Shown here piece after piece: positions 34,774 through 43,072 of a DNA stretch of 64,000 bases. Where the stretch lies: NCBI GenBank assembly GCA_002720855.1, contig PBIN01000002.1:205930-269929 (forward strand). Reading direction: 5' to 3'. Position numbers and translations under genes: made by a program. Each line of letters begins with the position of its first letter. The first letter of the stretch is position 1. Below the pieces are notes generated by a model, which worked only from the letters and a program-made list of their open reading frames with translations, was not told the origin of the DNA and did no database searches. This stretch comes from Rhodospirillaceae bacterium. Its GTDB lineage: Bacteria > Pseudomonadota > Alphaproteobacteria > MPNO01 > UBA2964.

Positions 34774-35868
34774 ATGAGTGATATCGAGACTTTTACGACG
34801 TTGCAGCAGATCGCCGTTCGCGCACTGCGCAATCTCAACTGGAATGTCTATGACTATTTGATGGGTGGCTCGGAAACCGAGACGACGTTGAAACGCAATC
34901 GTCAGGGTTTCGATGCGCTCGCCCTCGCACCGCGCATTTTGCGTAACGTTGCCAATGTCGATCCGTCGGTAACATTCATGGGCAAGCAATTGCGCACACC
35001 GGTCATGCTGGCGCCAATTGGCTCGCTGCAATTGATGACACCGGATGGCGGTTTGGCAGCAGCGCAGGCGGCAGCCGAGGCGGGCACCATCACGATTTTG
35101 AGCTCGGTGACAAATCCAGAAATGGAAGATGTCGGCCCAGCGACGAACGGACCCAAAGTATATCAGCTTTATGTCAAAGGCGATGACGACTGGATCGATG
35201 TTCAGGTCAAGCGGGCGATTGATTCAGGTTTCGAGATATTTTGTTTAACAGTTGATACCGCGATCTATAGCCGCCGCGAACGCGATCTAATAAAGCGCTG
35301 GGCGCCGAGCTCGCGGCAGGCGGTTAATGACGGCGCAGACTTTCTTCCGATGCTGAGTTGGGAGACCGTGAAACGTTTCAAGGATCGGCATGACATTCCG
35401 TTGATTTTGAAGGGCATTGGTACCGGCGAAGATGCCGAGATTGCGCTGCAACATGGTATCGAATGTATCTATGTCTCCAACCATGGCGGACGCCAACTCG
35501 ATCATGGCCGTGGTTCAATCGAGGTGTTGCCGGAGGTTGTCGAGGTCGCCAAGGGCAAATCGAGCATCGTCATGGATGGTTCCATCCTGCGCGGCACAGA
35601 TGTCATCAAGGCGATGGCGTTGGGCGCTGATGCTGTCTGCATTGGTAAGCTGCAGGGGTTGGGATTGGCTGCAGGCGGCAAGGACGGTCTCGTCCATACG
35701 CTGAGATTGCTCGAAGAGGAAATTCGAACCTCGATGGCCTTGCTGGGGCTTCATGATTTTTCAGAAATTGACGCAAGTTTTGTTGAGGCGGTCGAGCCTC
35801 TGATCGAACCAAGCGTTACCTCACCCTATACGCATATTGAATACGACGAGCGGGAGTATGAAAGATGA
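34774..35868 (+). CDS. FMN-dependent alpha-hydroxy acid oxidase/dehydrogenase
   Basis: 364 residues of the glycolate oxidase/lactate dehydrogenase/mandelate dehydrogenase family. N-terminal YDYLMGGSETETTLKRNR is the typical substrate/FMN segment; LILKGIGTGEDA holds the FMN lysine; VSNHGGRQLDH holds the catalytic base His and the substrate Arg; IVMDGSILRGTDVIKAMALGA is the phosphate-binding part. It oxidises a 2-hydroxyacid to the 2-oxoacid. Its stop overlaps the ATG of the next ThDP gene by 4 bases, so it is translationally coupled to a probable decarboxylase of its product. Confidence 0.92.
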   Translation: MSDIETFTTLQQIAVRALRNLNWNVYDYLMGGSETETTLKRNRQGFDALALAPRILRNVANVDPSVTFMGKQLRTPVMLAPIGSLQLMTPDGGLAAAQAAAEAGTITILSSVTNPEMEDVGPATNGPKVYQLYVKGDDDWIDVQVKRAIDSGFEIFCLTVDTAIYSRRERDLIKRWAPSSRQAVNDGADFLPMLSWETVKRFKDRHDIPLILKGIGTGEDAEIALQHGIECIYVSNHGGRQLDHGRGSIEVLPEVVEVAKGKSSIVMDGSILRGTDVIKAMALGADAVCIGKLQGLGLAAGGKDGLVHTLRLLEEEIRTSMALLGLHDFSEIDASFVEAVEPLIEPSVTSPYTHIEYDEREYER

Positions 35869-37664
35869 GTGATATCAAGGCGCATGACCGGCCGGTCAAT
35901 CTCGGTAATCCGCAGATGGGCTGGGCCAGCGACGTTGCAGCGGAAATGCTGCGGCAGCTGGGGATCAAATATATTTCCCTGAACCCGGGGGCGAGCTATC
36001 GCGGGCTTCATGACTCCATCGTCAACTATCTTGGTAATGATACGCCGCAGATGCTGATCTGTTTACATGAGGACCATGCGGTGCATGTGGCGCAGGGCTA
36101 TGCAAAGGCCACCGGCGAACCCATGGGCTGTGCGTTGCATTCCAATGTCGGACTGATGCATGGGCTGATGGCGATCTTTAACGCTTGGTGTTACCGCGCC
36201 CCGATGATCATGATGGGAGCAACGGGTCCGGTTGATGCGCCGCTGCGCCGTCCATGGATCGACTGGATCCATACCGCCAAGGATCAGGGTGCCATGTTGC
36301 GCAACTATACAAAATGGGATGACGAGCCGCGTTCGGCGGAAGCGATTGTCGAGACCATGTTGCGGGCCAATCAGATGGCACGCTCAGAACCGCCGGGGCC
36401 GGTCTATGTCTGTCTCGATGCCGGTTTACAGGAACAGGCGCTGGAAGAGGAAATCACCATTCCCGATGTCAGCCGTTTCCAGACATCCGACCCGCCGCAG
36501 GCATCATCGAGCGCGGTCAAAGAGGTCGCGGATATGCTGCTCGGGGCATCCGATCCGGTGATCATGATCGGTCGCAGTGCACGTACGCAGGAGGCCTGGG
36601 ACAACAGGGTCAAATTGGCCGAAGCCGTCGGGGCAGGGGTCGTGACCAATCTCCGCAATGCTGCTGTTTTCCCAAGCGATCATCTTTTGCATGTCGGCCG
36701 TCCGGCGGGGCGCATCAACGATACGATCCGTAATGCAGTTCTTGGCGCGGATGCCGTGCTCAGTCTCAACTGGCTGGATTTTGGCGGCACGCAACGTCTT
36801 CTCAATCGCGACGGTGGTATCAAGGGCAGTATTGTGCATTGTTCGATGGAACCCTATGTCCATAACGGTTGGGGAATGGAGCTGTTCGAGTTGCCGATGG
36901 CAGACGTCAAGATCGAAGCCGATCATGATGCGCTGGTTACCCAACTGCTTGAAGAGATCAACAGTCGTGGCGTTGATGCCAAATGGGATGGCAAACGCGC
37001 CGGGCCCGAACCGGAGGCATATGATAAAATTGCCGACCGCGATGCTGACAGTGTTTTACAACCCGCCGATATCGTAACCGCATTGGCGGAGGCACAGGGC
37101 GACCGCAAGATCAGCTTGAACCGTGTCAGTTCAGGCGGTGTTGGTCCGGCCTATCACTTTACCCACCCGCTTTCCTATCTCGGACATGACGGTGGCGGTG
37201 GTCTGGCCTCAGGGCCGGGCACGTCGGTAGGCGCGGCACTCGCCGTCATGGATAGCGACTGGCTTCCCGTATCTGTGCTCGGCGATGGCGATTTCATGCA
37301 GGGCAACACGGCGCTGTGGACCGCCGCGAAATACAAAATCCCGATGCTGGTCATCATCTCGAATAACCGTTCGAACTTTAACGATGAGCTGCATCAGGAA
37401 ACCGTCGCCAAGGATCGCGACCGGCCGGTTGAGAACCGCTGGATAGGGATGCGTATTAGCGAGCCTGATATTGAGCTGGAGGAACTCGCCTGTTCACTCG
37501 GATTCGAAGCGCAGGGACCGATCACCACCGCAGGCGAGCTTATGGAAGCGATGGAAAACGGGCTCAAGGCTGTTGAGGCCGGGGGGCAGCACCTGATTAA
37601 TGTGCATGTCGATACGGGTTATGCCGAACCGCCGCTGATGCGTGGCGGAAGCAAGGGCGAATAA
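35865..37664 (+). CDS. ThDP-dependent decarboxylase family enzyme
   Basis: 599 residues. LNPGASYRGLHDS and Glu69 (LHEDHAVHVAQGYA) are in the PYR domain; LGDGDFMQGN ending in ISNN is the PP-domain Mg/ThDP motif. It overlaps the FMN oxidase stop by 4 bases (ATGA) and is followed by a very similar paralogue at 37687 (shared PVNxGNPxMGWASDVAAEML from residue 10). Substrate unknown; the fused chemistry 2-hydroxyacid to 2-oxoacid to aldehyde plus CO2 is the natural proposal for this operon. Confidence 0.92.
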   Translation: MSDIKAHDRPVNLGNPQMGWASDVAAEMLRQLGIKYISLNPGASYRGLHDSIVNYLGNDTPQMLICLHEDHAVHVAQGYAKATGEPMGCALHSNVGLMHGLMAIFNAWCYRAPMIMMGATGPVDAPLRRPWIDWIHTAKDQGAMLRNYTKWDDEPRSAEAIVETMLRANQMARSEPPGPVYVCLDAGLQEQALEEEITIPDVSRFQTSDPPQASSSAVKEVADMLLGASDPVIMIGRSARTQEAWDNRVKLAEAVGAGVVTNLRNAAVFPSDHLLHVGRPAGRINDTIRNAVLGADAVLSLNWLDFGGTQRLLNRDGGIKGSIVHCSMEPYVHNGWGMELFELPMADVKIEADHDALVTQLLEEINSRGVDAKWDGKRAGPEPEAYDKIADRDADSVLQPADIVTALAEAQGDRKISLNRVSSGGVGPAYHFTHPLSYLGHDGGGGLASGPGTSVGAALAVMDSDWLPVSVLGDGDFMQGNTALWTAAKYKIPMLVIISNNRSNFNDELHQETVAKDRDRPVENRWIGMRISEPDIELEELACSLGFEAQGPITTAGELMEAMENGLKAVEAGGQHLINVHVDTGYAEPPLMRGGSKGE

Positions 37665-37686
37665 CGGGAAGGTATGGAGAAAAATA

Positions 37687-39477
37687 ATGGCTGATTTAAC
37701 CAAATTCGACCGGCCCGTGAATGTCGGAAATCCCAAGATGGGCTGGGCCAGTGATGTCGCCGCCGAAATGTTGCGGCGCATGGGCATCAAATATCTGTCA
37801 ATGAACCCGGGTGCGAGCTATCGCGGGTTTCATGACTCTATCGTCAACTATCTCGGCAATGACGGTCCGCAGATGATCCTGTGTCTGCACGAAGATCATG
37901 CGGTGCATATCGCACAGGGCTATGCCAAGGCGACGGATGAGCCGATGGGCTGCATCCTGCATTCCAATGTCGGGTTGATGCACGGCATGATGGGCATCTT
38001 CAATGCCTGGTGTAACCGCCTGCCGATGGTGATCATGGGCGCGACTGGCCCCGTCGATGCCCCCAAACGGCGGCCTTGGATCGACTGGATTCACACCGCC
38101 AAGGACCAGGGCGCCTTGATCCGCGATTTCGTCAAATATGACGATGAGCCGCGTTCCGCCCAGGCATTGGCCGAGACTATGGTCCGCGTTAACAAAACCA
38201 TCCGTACTGCGCCGACCGCACCGGCCTATGTCTGTCTCGATGCCGGGCTTCAGGAATCCGAGATCGATCCGGAAATGAAGCTACCGGATGTCTCACGCTT
38301 TTTGCCGCCACCGCCGACACCGGCACCGCAGGAAAGCATCGATAAGGCTGCCGATCTGCTGGCCAATGCCAAGAATCCGGTAATCATGGCCGGCCGGTTG
38401 AAGCGTTCAGAGGAAGGCTGGGCCAATCGTATTAAATTGGCCGAAATGCTGGGCGCTGGCGTTGTGACCGATATGAAGACCGGCGCAAGCTTCCCGACCG
38501 ATCATCCGCTGCATCTTGCGCCACCAAGCAACCGGCCGCGCGCGGAAGCTGAAACCGAAGTTGCCAAGGCGGATGTCATTCTTGATCTCAACTGGGTCGA
38601 TCTCGCAGGCACCTTCAAGCTGATCTTTGGCCGTGACGATGTGAATGCCGAGGTCATCCATGTTTCAATGGATTCGATCATCCATAATGGCTGGACCACG
38701 GATCATATGGGCATGCCACTTGGCGACGTGACCATGCTGGCCGAACCGGAGCCGGTTGTTGAACAGCTTCTCGATGCGCTGGAAAAACGGCTGGATGGCA
38801 AGTCCAAATGGGATGGTGAAAACAAGGGGCGCACGGCAGAGCCTGATGTCACCTATGACATGCTCAACCAGGAGGATGAGGTCTCGGTTGAGGCGCTGAC
38901 CCTGTGCATGAATGAAGCGCGCAAGGGCCGCAACATAACGCTGACCAACGTCACCATCGGCTGGGCCGCGGATGGCTATCATTTCACCCACCCGCTGGAT
39001 TATCTCGGTAATGACGGCGGCGGCGGGTTGGCATCAGGCCCCGGCACAGCAATTGGCGGCGGGCTGGCACTCGCCGATACCGACCGCACGGTTGTCGCTG
39101 TGCTTGGCGATGGCGATACCATGCAGGGCTCGTCCTCGCTATGGACGGCAGCGCATTACAGCATTCCCGTACTGTTTGTGATCTCCAACAACCGATCCAA
39201 CTTCAACGACGAGATTCATCAGGAAACGGTTGCCAAGACGCGTGACCGTCCCGTCGAAAATCGCTGGATCGGTCAGCGGATCGACGATCCCACGGTTGAG
39301 ATCGAACGCTATGCCAAATCGCTTGGCGTCGAGTCCGCCGGTCCGATTGAAAAGATTGCCGATCTGGTTCCTGCGTTACAGCACGCACTGTCCGTTGTTG
39401 AATCCGGCAAGCCGTATCTGCTGAACGTGCATGTGCAGAAGGGCTACGCGGTTCCACCACCTGCCCGCGAGGCATAG
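37687..39477 (+). CDS. ThDP-dependent decarboxylase family enzyme (tandem paralogue)
   Basis: 596 residues from the ATG at 37687 (GGAGA upstream, 22 bases after the previous stop). Glu69 (LHEDHAVHIAQGYA) and LGDGDTMQGS..ISNN give intact cofactor motifs. It aligns without gaps for at least the first 200 residues with the product of 35865; both share RRPWIDWIHTAKDQGA and SNNRSNFNDE.HQETVAK. A recent tandem duplication giving either isozymes or an alpha/beta pair is likely. Last gene of the operon; 207 bases of non-coding DNA follow. Confidence 0.92.
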   Translation: MADLTKFDRPVNVGNPKMGWASDVAAEMLRRMGIKYLSMNPGASYRGFHDSIVNYLGNDGPQMILCLHEDHAVHIAQGYAKATDEPMGCILHSNVGLMHGMMGIFNAWCNRLPMVIMGATGPVDAPKRRPWIDWIHTAKDQGALIRDFVKYDDEPRSAQALAETMVRVNKTIRTAPTAPAYVCLDAGLQESEIDPEMKLPDVSRFLPPPPTPAPQESIDKAADLLANAKNPVIMAGRLKRSEEGWANRIKLAEMLGAGVVTDMKTGASFPTDHPLHLAPPSNRPRAEAETEVAKADVILDLNWVDLAGTFKLIFGRDDVNAEVIHVSMDSIIHNGWTTDHMGMPLGDVTMLAEPEPVVEQLLDALEKRLDGKSKWDGENKGRTAEPDVTYDMLNQEDEVSVEALTLCMNEARKGRNITLTNVTIGWAADGYHFTHPLDYLGNDGGGGLASGPGTAIGGGLALADTDRTVVAVLGDGDTMQGSSSLWTAAHYSIPVLFVISNNRSNFNDEIHQETVAKTRDRPVENRWIGQRIDDPTVEIERYAKSLGVESAGPIEKIADLVPALQHALSVVESGKPYLLNVHVQKGYAVPPPAREA

Positions 39478-39547
39478 GCGAGGGTAGCGCAAGCCGTTAG
39501 TCGAAGAGCCATTTGCAGGCAGCTGCATAACGCTAATTCTGATATTC

Positions 39548-39569
39548 TTTCAACTATTGATAGTTGAAA
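39548..39569. promoter_or_regulatory. Long perfect palindrome, probable operator
   Basis: Arms TTTCAACTAT (39548-39557) and ATAGTTGAAA (39560-39569) are perfect inverted repeats around TG. The size and AT-rich TTCAACTA half-site resemble operators of MarR-type or similar dimeric regulators. It lies between the ThDP operon and the AT-rich gene at 39685; no regulator gene is adjacent. Confidence 0.55.
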
Positions 39570-39600
39570 CGCTTTGACGCGTGATAGGGTTGTGGCGCGA

Positions 39601-39626
39601 CAGCCGGTGCTGATTGGCTCCGGCTG
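39601..39626 (+). repeat. Hairpin in the leader of the gene at 39685
   Basis: CAGCCGG (39601-39607) pairs with CCGGCTG (39620-39626) across a 12-base loop. No T run follows, so it is not a classic terminator; it may be a leader structure. Confidence 0.4.
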
Positions 39627-39684
39627 CGGAGTGGTACGATTAGATAACGCCAGACCTCCAAAGTTTTGTTGTAGGGTTTAAGTT

Positions 39685-40227
39685 ATGAACTGCCTGGTTA
39701 AGTTGTTGTTCTGTCTGGGTATCTTATTAATGTCGCTGGCTATTTATTTGGAGATTTGGCCGTATCCGAATTCGCCGCCGGTTCCAGATATTTCAGCAAA
39801 AATTTGGTTGCCAGAAGTAATAACTGAAAATCAGGCGGAAAGATTAGTTGCAAGACTGAGAAAGGCTGCGGAAACACCCGGTTTGTCTGGCCGCATGACA
39901 GATTTTACGAACTTTGATTGGGATCTTGTCTGCTATCACGGGCGATATCGACAGCCGAGCGCAAAATTAAAGGGAAAGTACTATGGCGAAGGTGGCGACG
40001 ACACATTCGGAGGTAGTGAATACGACGCGTATTTATCATTTTATAAGAACAAAATAAATATTATTTCGGTAAAGTTCGACCTTTTAAAGGTAAAAGTTTC
40101 TACGACCTTTTATAAATATATATGTTCAGACGTTAATACTAAGTTCATTATTGATAAACGTCCTGCTGATTTTGATCTAAAATTTAAAAAAGACACCGTT
40201 TTCATTAAAAAACGCGATGAAAAATAA
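39685..40227 (+). CDS. Membrane-anchored or secreted hypothetical protein, AT-rich
   Basis: 180 residues with one N-terminal hydrophobic helix (about 5-22) followed by YPNSPP and a beta-rich soluble part ending in Lys-rich strands. I do not recognise the family. The gene is far richer in AT, especially after 40020, than the enzyme genes on both sides, a sign of separate origin. Upstream are a 22-base palindrome and a hairpin, so it may have its own regulated promoter. Confidence 0.6.
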   Translation: MNCLVKLLFCLGILLMSLAIYLEIWPYPNSPPVPDISAKIWLPEVITENQAERLVARLRKAAETPGLSGRMTDFTNFDWDLVCYHGRYRQPSAKLKGKYYGEGGDDTFGGSEYDAYLSFYKNKINIISVKFDLLKVKVSTTFYKYICSDVNTKFIIDKRPADFDLKFKKDTVFIKKRDEK

Positions 40228-40270
40228 TAGGTCACACCTCCAAAGATGGATGATTCTTGGACGGTAAAAC

Positions 40271-42055
40271 CTAAGTCAGCGCCGCCTTGCCCTTGCCGCG
40301 GCGGCAGATGGTGTCGACCAGAGCCGGTTTGCCTTTCTTAACCTGTTCGATGGCGCGTTTGACAGCGGCCTGAACGTCGTCGCCATTTTCAATCGGCCCT
40401 TCCGCCCACCAGCCCTGCGCGCGGGCGAGCCCGGCAAAGTCAGGATCGGGGTCGAGCAGGTCCATGCCGATATAAGCACGGCTCGGATCGGTGCCGCGAT
40501 TATTGGCGATCACGATCTGATGGTTCCAGTCATTGTAATAGGCGCGGTTGTTGTACATCACGATCAGCATCGGGATTTCGTACTTCGCCGCCATCCACAG
40601 CGCCCCGGCATCGAACATCAGATCGCCATCCGGCTGCAGATCGATGCAGAGCCGTCCAGTGCCTTTATTGGCCAGCGCGACGCCAAGCGAAGTGCCGATC
40701 TGTGTGCCAGTGCCAAGCTCTCGCCCGCCATGACAATAAGGCCGGTCGAAGTCCCACAGACGGCGCGCCGCATCATGCATGGTGCCAGCGGTGAGGACCC
40801 AGTCTTCGTCCTTGATGACCTCCCAGATTTCAAGCGCGAGACGGCCAACCGTCATGGGTTGTGCATCCCAATCCTCTTCGGCTTCCTTGCGCCATTGCGC
40901 GCGGACGGCGCGATGTTTCTCGCCGATCATCTCAGTGCGGTTGGCAATCTTCTCCGCCAGCCCATCGGTATTGGCGATACGTTCTTTCAGGAGATCGGTT
41001 AGCATGGGTGAGGCGGTGACGACATCTGCTGTCATGCGGACATCAGGATAGAGCGTGCGGGCATAATCCATCGACCATTTTGAGATTTCCTGATCGGTCC
41101 ATCCAATATCGATCCATTTCGCATCTTCCTTCACGGATGGCTTGACAGTCCGGGTCGAGATATCGCGGACATGGGTGTGTTTTTCAAAGTCAGCGACATC
41201 CAGTAACAGCACCGCATCGACGCCGTCATAGCAGGCCTCCTGATCCATTGAGAGATTGAGCGGATGGTTGCCGGGAAAATTAAGACGCGAGTTTACATCC
41301 CACACACTGGCGCCCAGCGTTTCCGCGAGATCGACGACATGATCCCAGCCGTGCGGCGGGCGCGCGGCGAAGTCTGCGACGATGGCCGGACGTTCGGCGG
41401 CGGCCAGAATATCGGCGGCCTCGGTCAACGCCGTCGGATCGGGGGCGGCCTGTGCGGGAACTTTTACGGTATCCTCCGGCGGCATTTTCACTTCATGCTC
41501 AAGCGGCGCTTCCTGAAGTCCCGCGTCGTAGCACATATAGATAGGTCCCTGACGGCCGGTCATCATGACGGAATAGGCACGGGCAAAGGAGTCCGGCACA
41601 TAATCGATTGTCGCGGGTTGCGCGTCCCACTTAATGTAGTCGCGCAATACCTGGCCCTGAACATTGGCGGAATGAATCCAGTCGATAAACGGACGGCGTT
41701 TTGGCTCGGCGACAGGGCCGGTCGCACCAACAATGAACACCGGCGCGCGATCGAGATAGGCGTAATAGACGCCCATCGGCGCATGCAATAATCCAACTAG
41801 GTTGTGGACGATGGCGATCATCGGTTTGCCGGAATGACGAGCGTAACCATGGGCCATTTGCACAGCAATTTTTTCATGCGTGCACAGCATCATTGGCGGA
41901 TCGTTTTCGCCATAATTGACGAGACTGTCATGGAGGCCGCGATAGGAGGCGCCCGGGTTCAGAGCGATATGCTCAAACCCGTACTGTTTGATCAGGTCGA
42001 CGATGACGTCCGACTGGTATTTTGTGTTGGATTTTTTGATGCCCTCGTCGCTCAT
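40271..42055 (-). CDS. ThDP-dependent enzyme with PDG in place of GDG
   Basis: 594 residues from the ATG at 42055 (GGGACGG upstream; the ATG at 42067 lacks a ribosome site, and the paralogue also starts MSD). LNPGASYRGLHDS and Glu61 (THEKIAVQMAHGY) are intact. The PP-domain motif reads LQPDGDLMFD and ends in YNNRAYYND, so the first Gly of GDG is Pro, as in the paralogue at 43073. The metal-binding Asp and Asn are kept, so the enzyme may still be active. Last gene of the ThDP-DUF3891-ThDP operon. Confidence 0.9.
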   Translation of the reverse strand: MSDEGIKKSNTKYQSDVIVDLIKQYGFEHIALNPGASYRGLHDSLVNYGENDPPMMLCTHEKIAVQMAHGYARHSGKPMIAIVHNLVGLLHAPMGVYYAYLDRAPVFIVGATGPVAEPKRRPFIDWIHSANVQGQVLRDYIKWDAQPATIDYVPDSFARAYSVMMTGRQGPIYMCYDAGLQEAPLEHEVKMPPEDTVKVPAQAAPDPTALTEAADILAAAERPAIVADFAARPPHGWDHVVDLAETLGASVWDVNSRLNFPGNHPLNLSMDQEACYDGVDAVLLLDVADFEKHTHVRDISTRTVKPSVKEDAKWIDIGWTDQEISKWSMDYARTLYPDVRMTADVVTASPMLTDLLKERIANTDGLAEKIANRTEMIGEKHRAVRAQWRKEAEEDWDAQPMTVGRLALEIWEVIKDEDWVLTAGTMHDAARRLWDFDRPYCHGGRELGTGTQIGTSLGVALANKGTGRLCIDLQPDGDLMFDAGALWMAAKYEIPMLIVMYNNRAYYNDWNHQIVIANNRGTDPSRAYIGMDLLDPDPDFAGLARAQGWWAEGPIENGDDVQAAVKRAIEQVKKGKPALVDTICRRGKGKAALT

Positions 42056-42157
42056 GAGCCGTCCCATATCTGATAAATTATTGAATTGCGTTGCCTGAAA
42101 TTAGCAGCCGCGCGCAGGTGGGGCTAGCCCACCCAAATTATTTACCGGGAAGGTGCG

Positions 42158-43000
42158 TTACGCAGCGACGAAGGTGAAAACCTGTTCTTCGGTCGGCAAG
42201 CCCGCGATATGGGCACCCAGGTCGTCCGGCCTGTCGTCATCGGAAAACGCCGTGAGATAGCGCCCCTTTGAATGAATTTCGAGCGTGTCACCCGCAAACG
42301 GAAACGGCGCAAACGAATAGGTGCCATTGCCCTGCGGCGTTACCGTAACAGTCGTGTCGTTGTTCTTGCTTTCGGGTACGTGGGTAAAGACTTCTACCGC
42401 GCGGTCGCTGTCGTGGCGGAGATTAAAATAGAGCGCCAGCGTGTCGCAGAACTGCAGTAGTTTGTAATTGCGGAACAGTGTTTCTTCCTCGACCCAACCA
42501 GCCGTTTCGGGGTTGGCAGCGAGGTTGGCCTTGAGCTGTTCCTGGCGGGCAATTTCGCCTTCGAGAATTTCATTCGTCTCATCAGCCATCTCCGGCGAGA
42601 TTGGCGTGGAGGTCGAGCCGCCCTGACGCACCCGAAAGTCGGAGAAGCCATAGCGAGCATGATAGAGGCCCCAGGTGTGCATGGACGCTAGCAAGCCGCA
42701 ATAATCATGTTTCGCCTGATTGAAATCGGGCGACAGTTTGGTGGTCGCCGCACCGCCCGGACCCTTGGCACCACCGACTCCGGTCGGAAAACCACTCTTG
42801 GGATCGAGCACGGGATTGGCATCGAATTTGTCCCAGCCCCGATCATGATGACCGATGACATAAATGGTTTCTTCATAGGGGGCGGGTTTGTCGAAACGAT
42901 CGTTGCCAAAGGCGCGGGCAAACTGTTCACAGAGCTGATTATGCTCAGCCATCAGACTGACAAAGCGGGGTTGGCCGTCGGGTGCGTTCTGAATCATCAT
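42158..43000 (-). CDS. DUF3891 family protein
   Basis: 280 residues. The conserved H-x-Q/N-L pattern (AEHNQLCEQFA near residue 20), VIGHHDRGWDKFDANPVLD (about 48-66) and the late LxxCDTLALYFNLRHD segment mark DUF3891. The His/Asp pattern HHD suggests a metal-dependent helical hydrolase fold, but no activity is established. It lies between two paralogous ThDP genes, 72 bases after one and 102 before the other, and so is probably expressed with them. Possible roles include hydrolysis or protection of a ThDP-enzyme product; this is speculative. Confidence 0.8.
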   Translation of the reverse strand: MMIQNAPDGQPRFVSLMAEHNQLCEQFARAFGNDRFDKPAPYEETIYVIGHHDRGWDKFDANPVLDPKSGFPTGVGGAKGPGGAATTKLSPDFNQAKHDYCGLLASMHTWGLYHARYGFSDFRVRQGGSTSTPISPEMADETNEILEGEIARQEQLKANLAANPETAGWVEEETLFRNYKLLQFCDTLALYFNLRHDSDRAVEVFTHVPESKNNDTTVTVTPQGNGTYSFAPFPFAGDTLEIHSKGRYLTAFSDDDRPDDLGAHIAGLPTEEQVFTFVAA

Positions 43001-43072
43001 GGCTATAGTCCTCCGTAACTCTTCGGACGTTGGCTTAACGCGTGATCATACTAGCAGAAAACTGCGTTTCAG

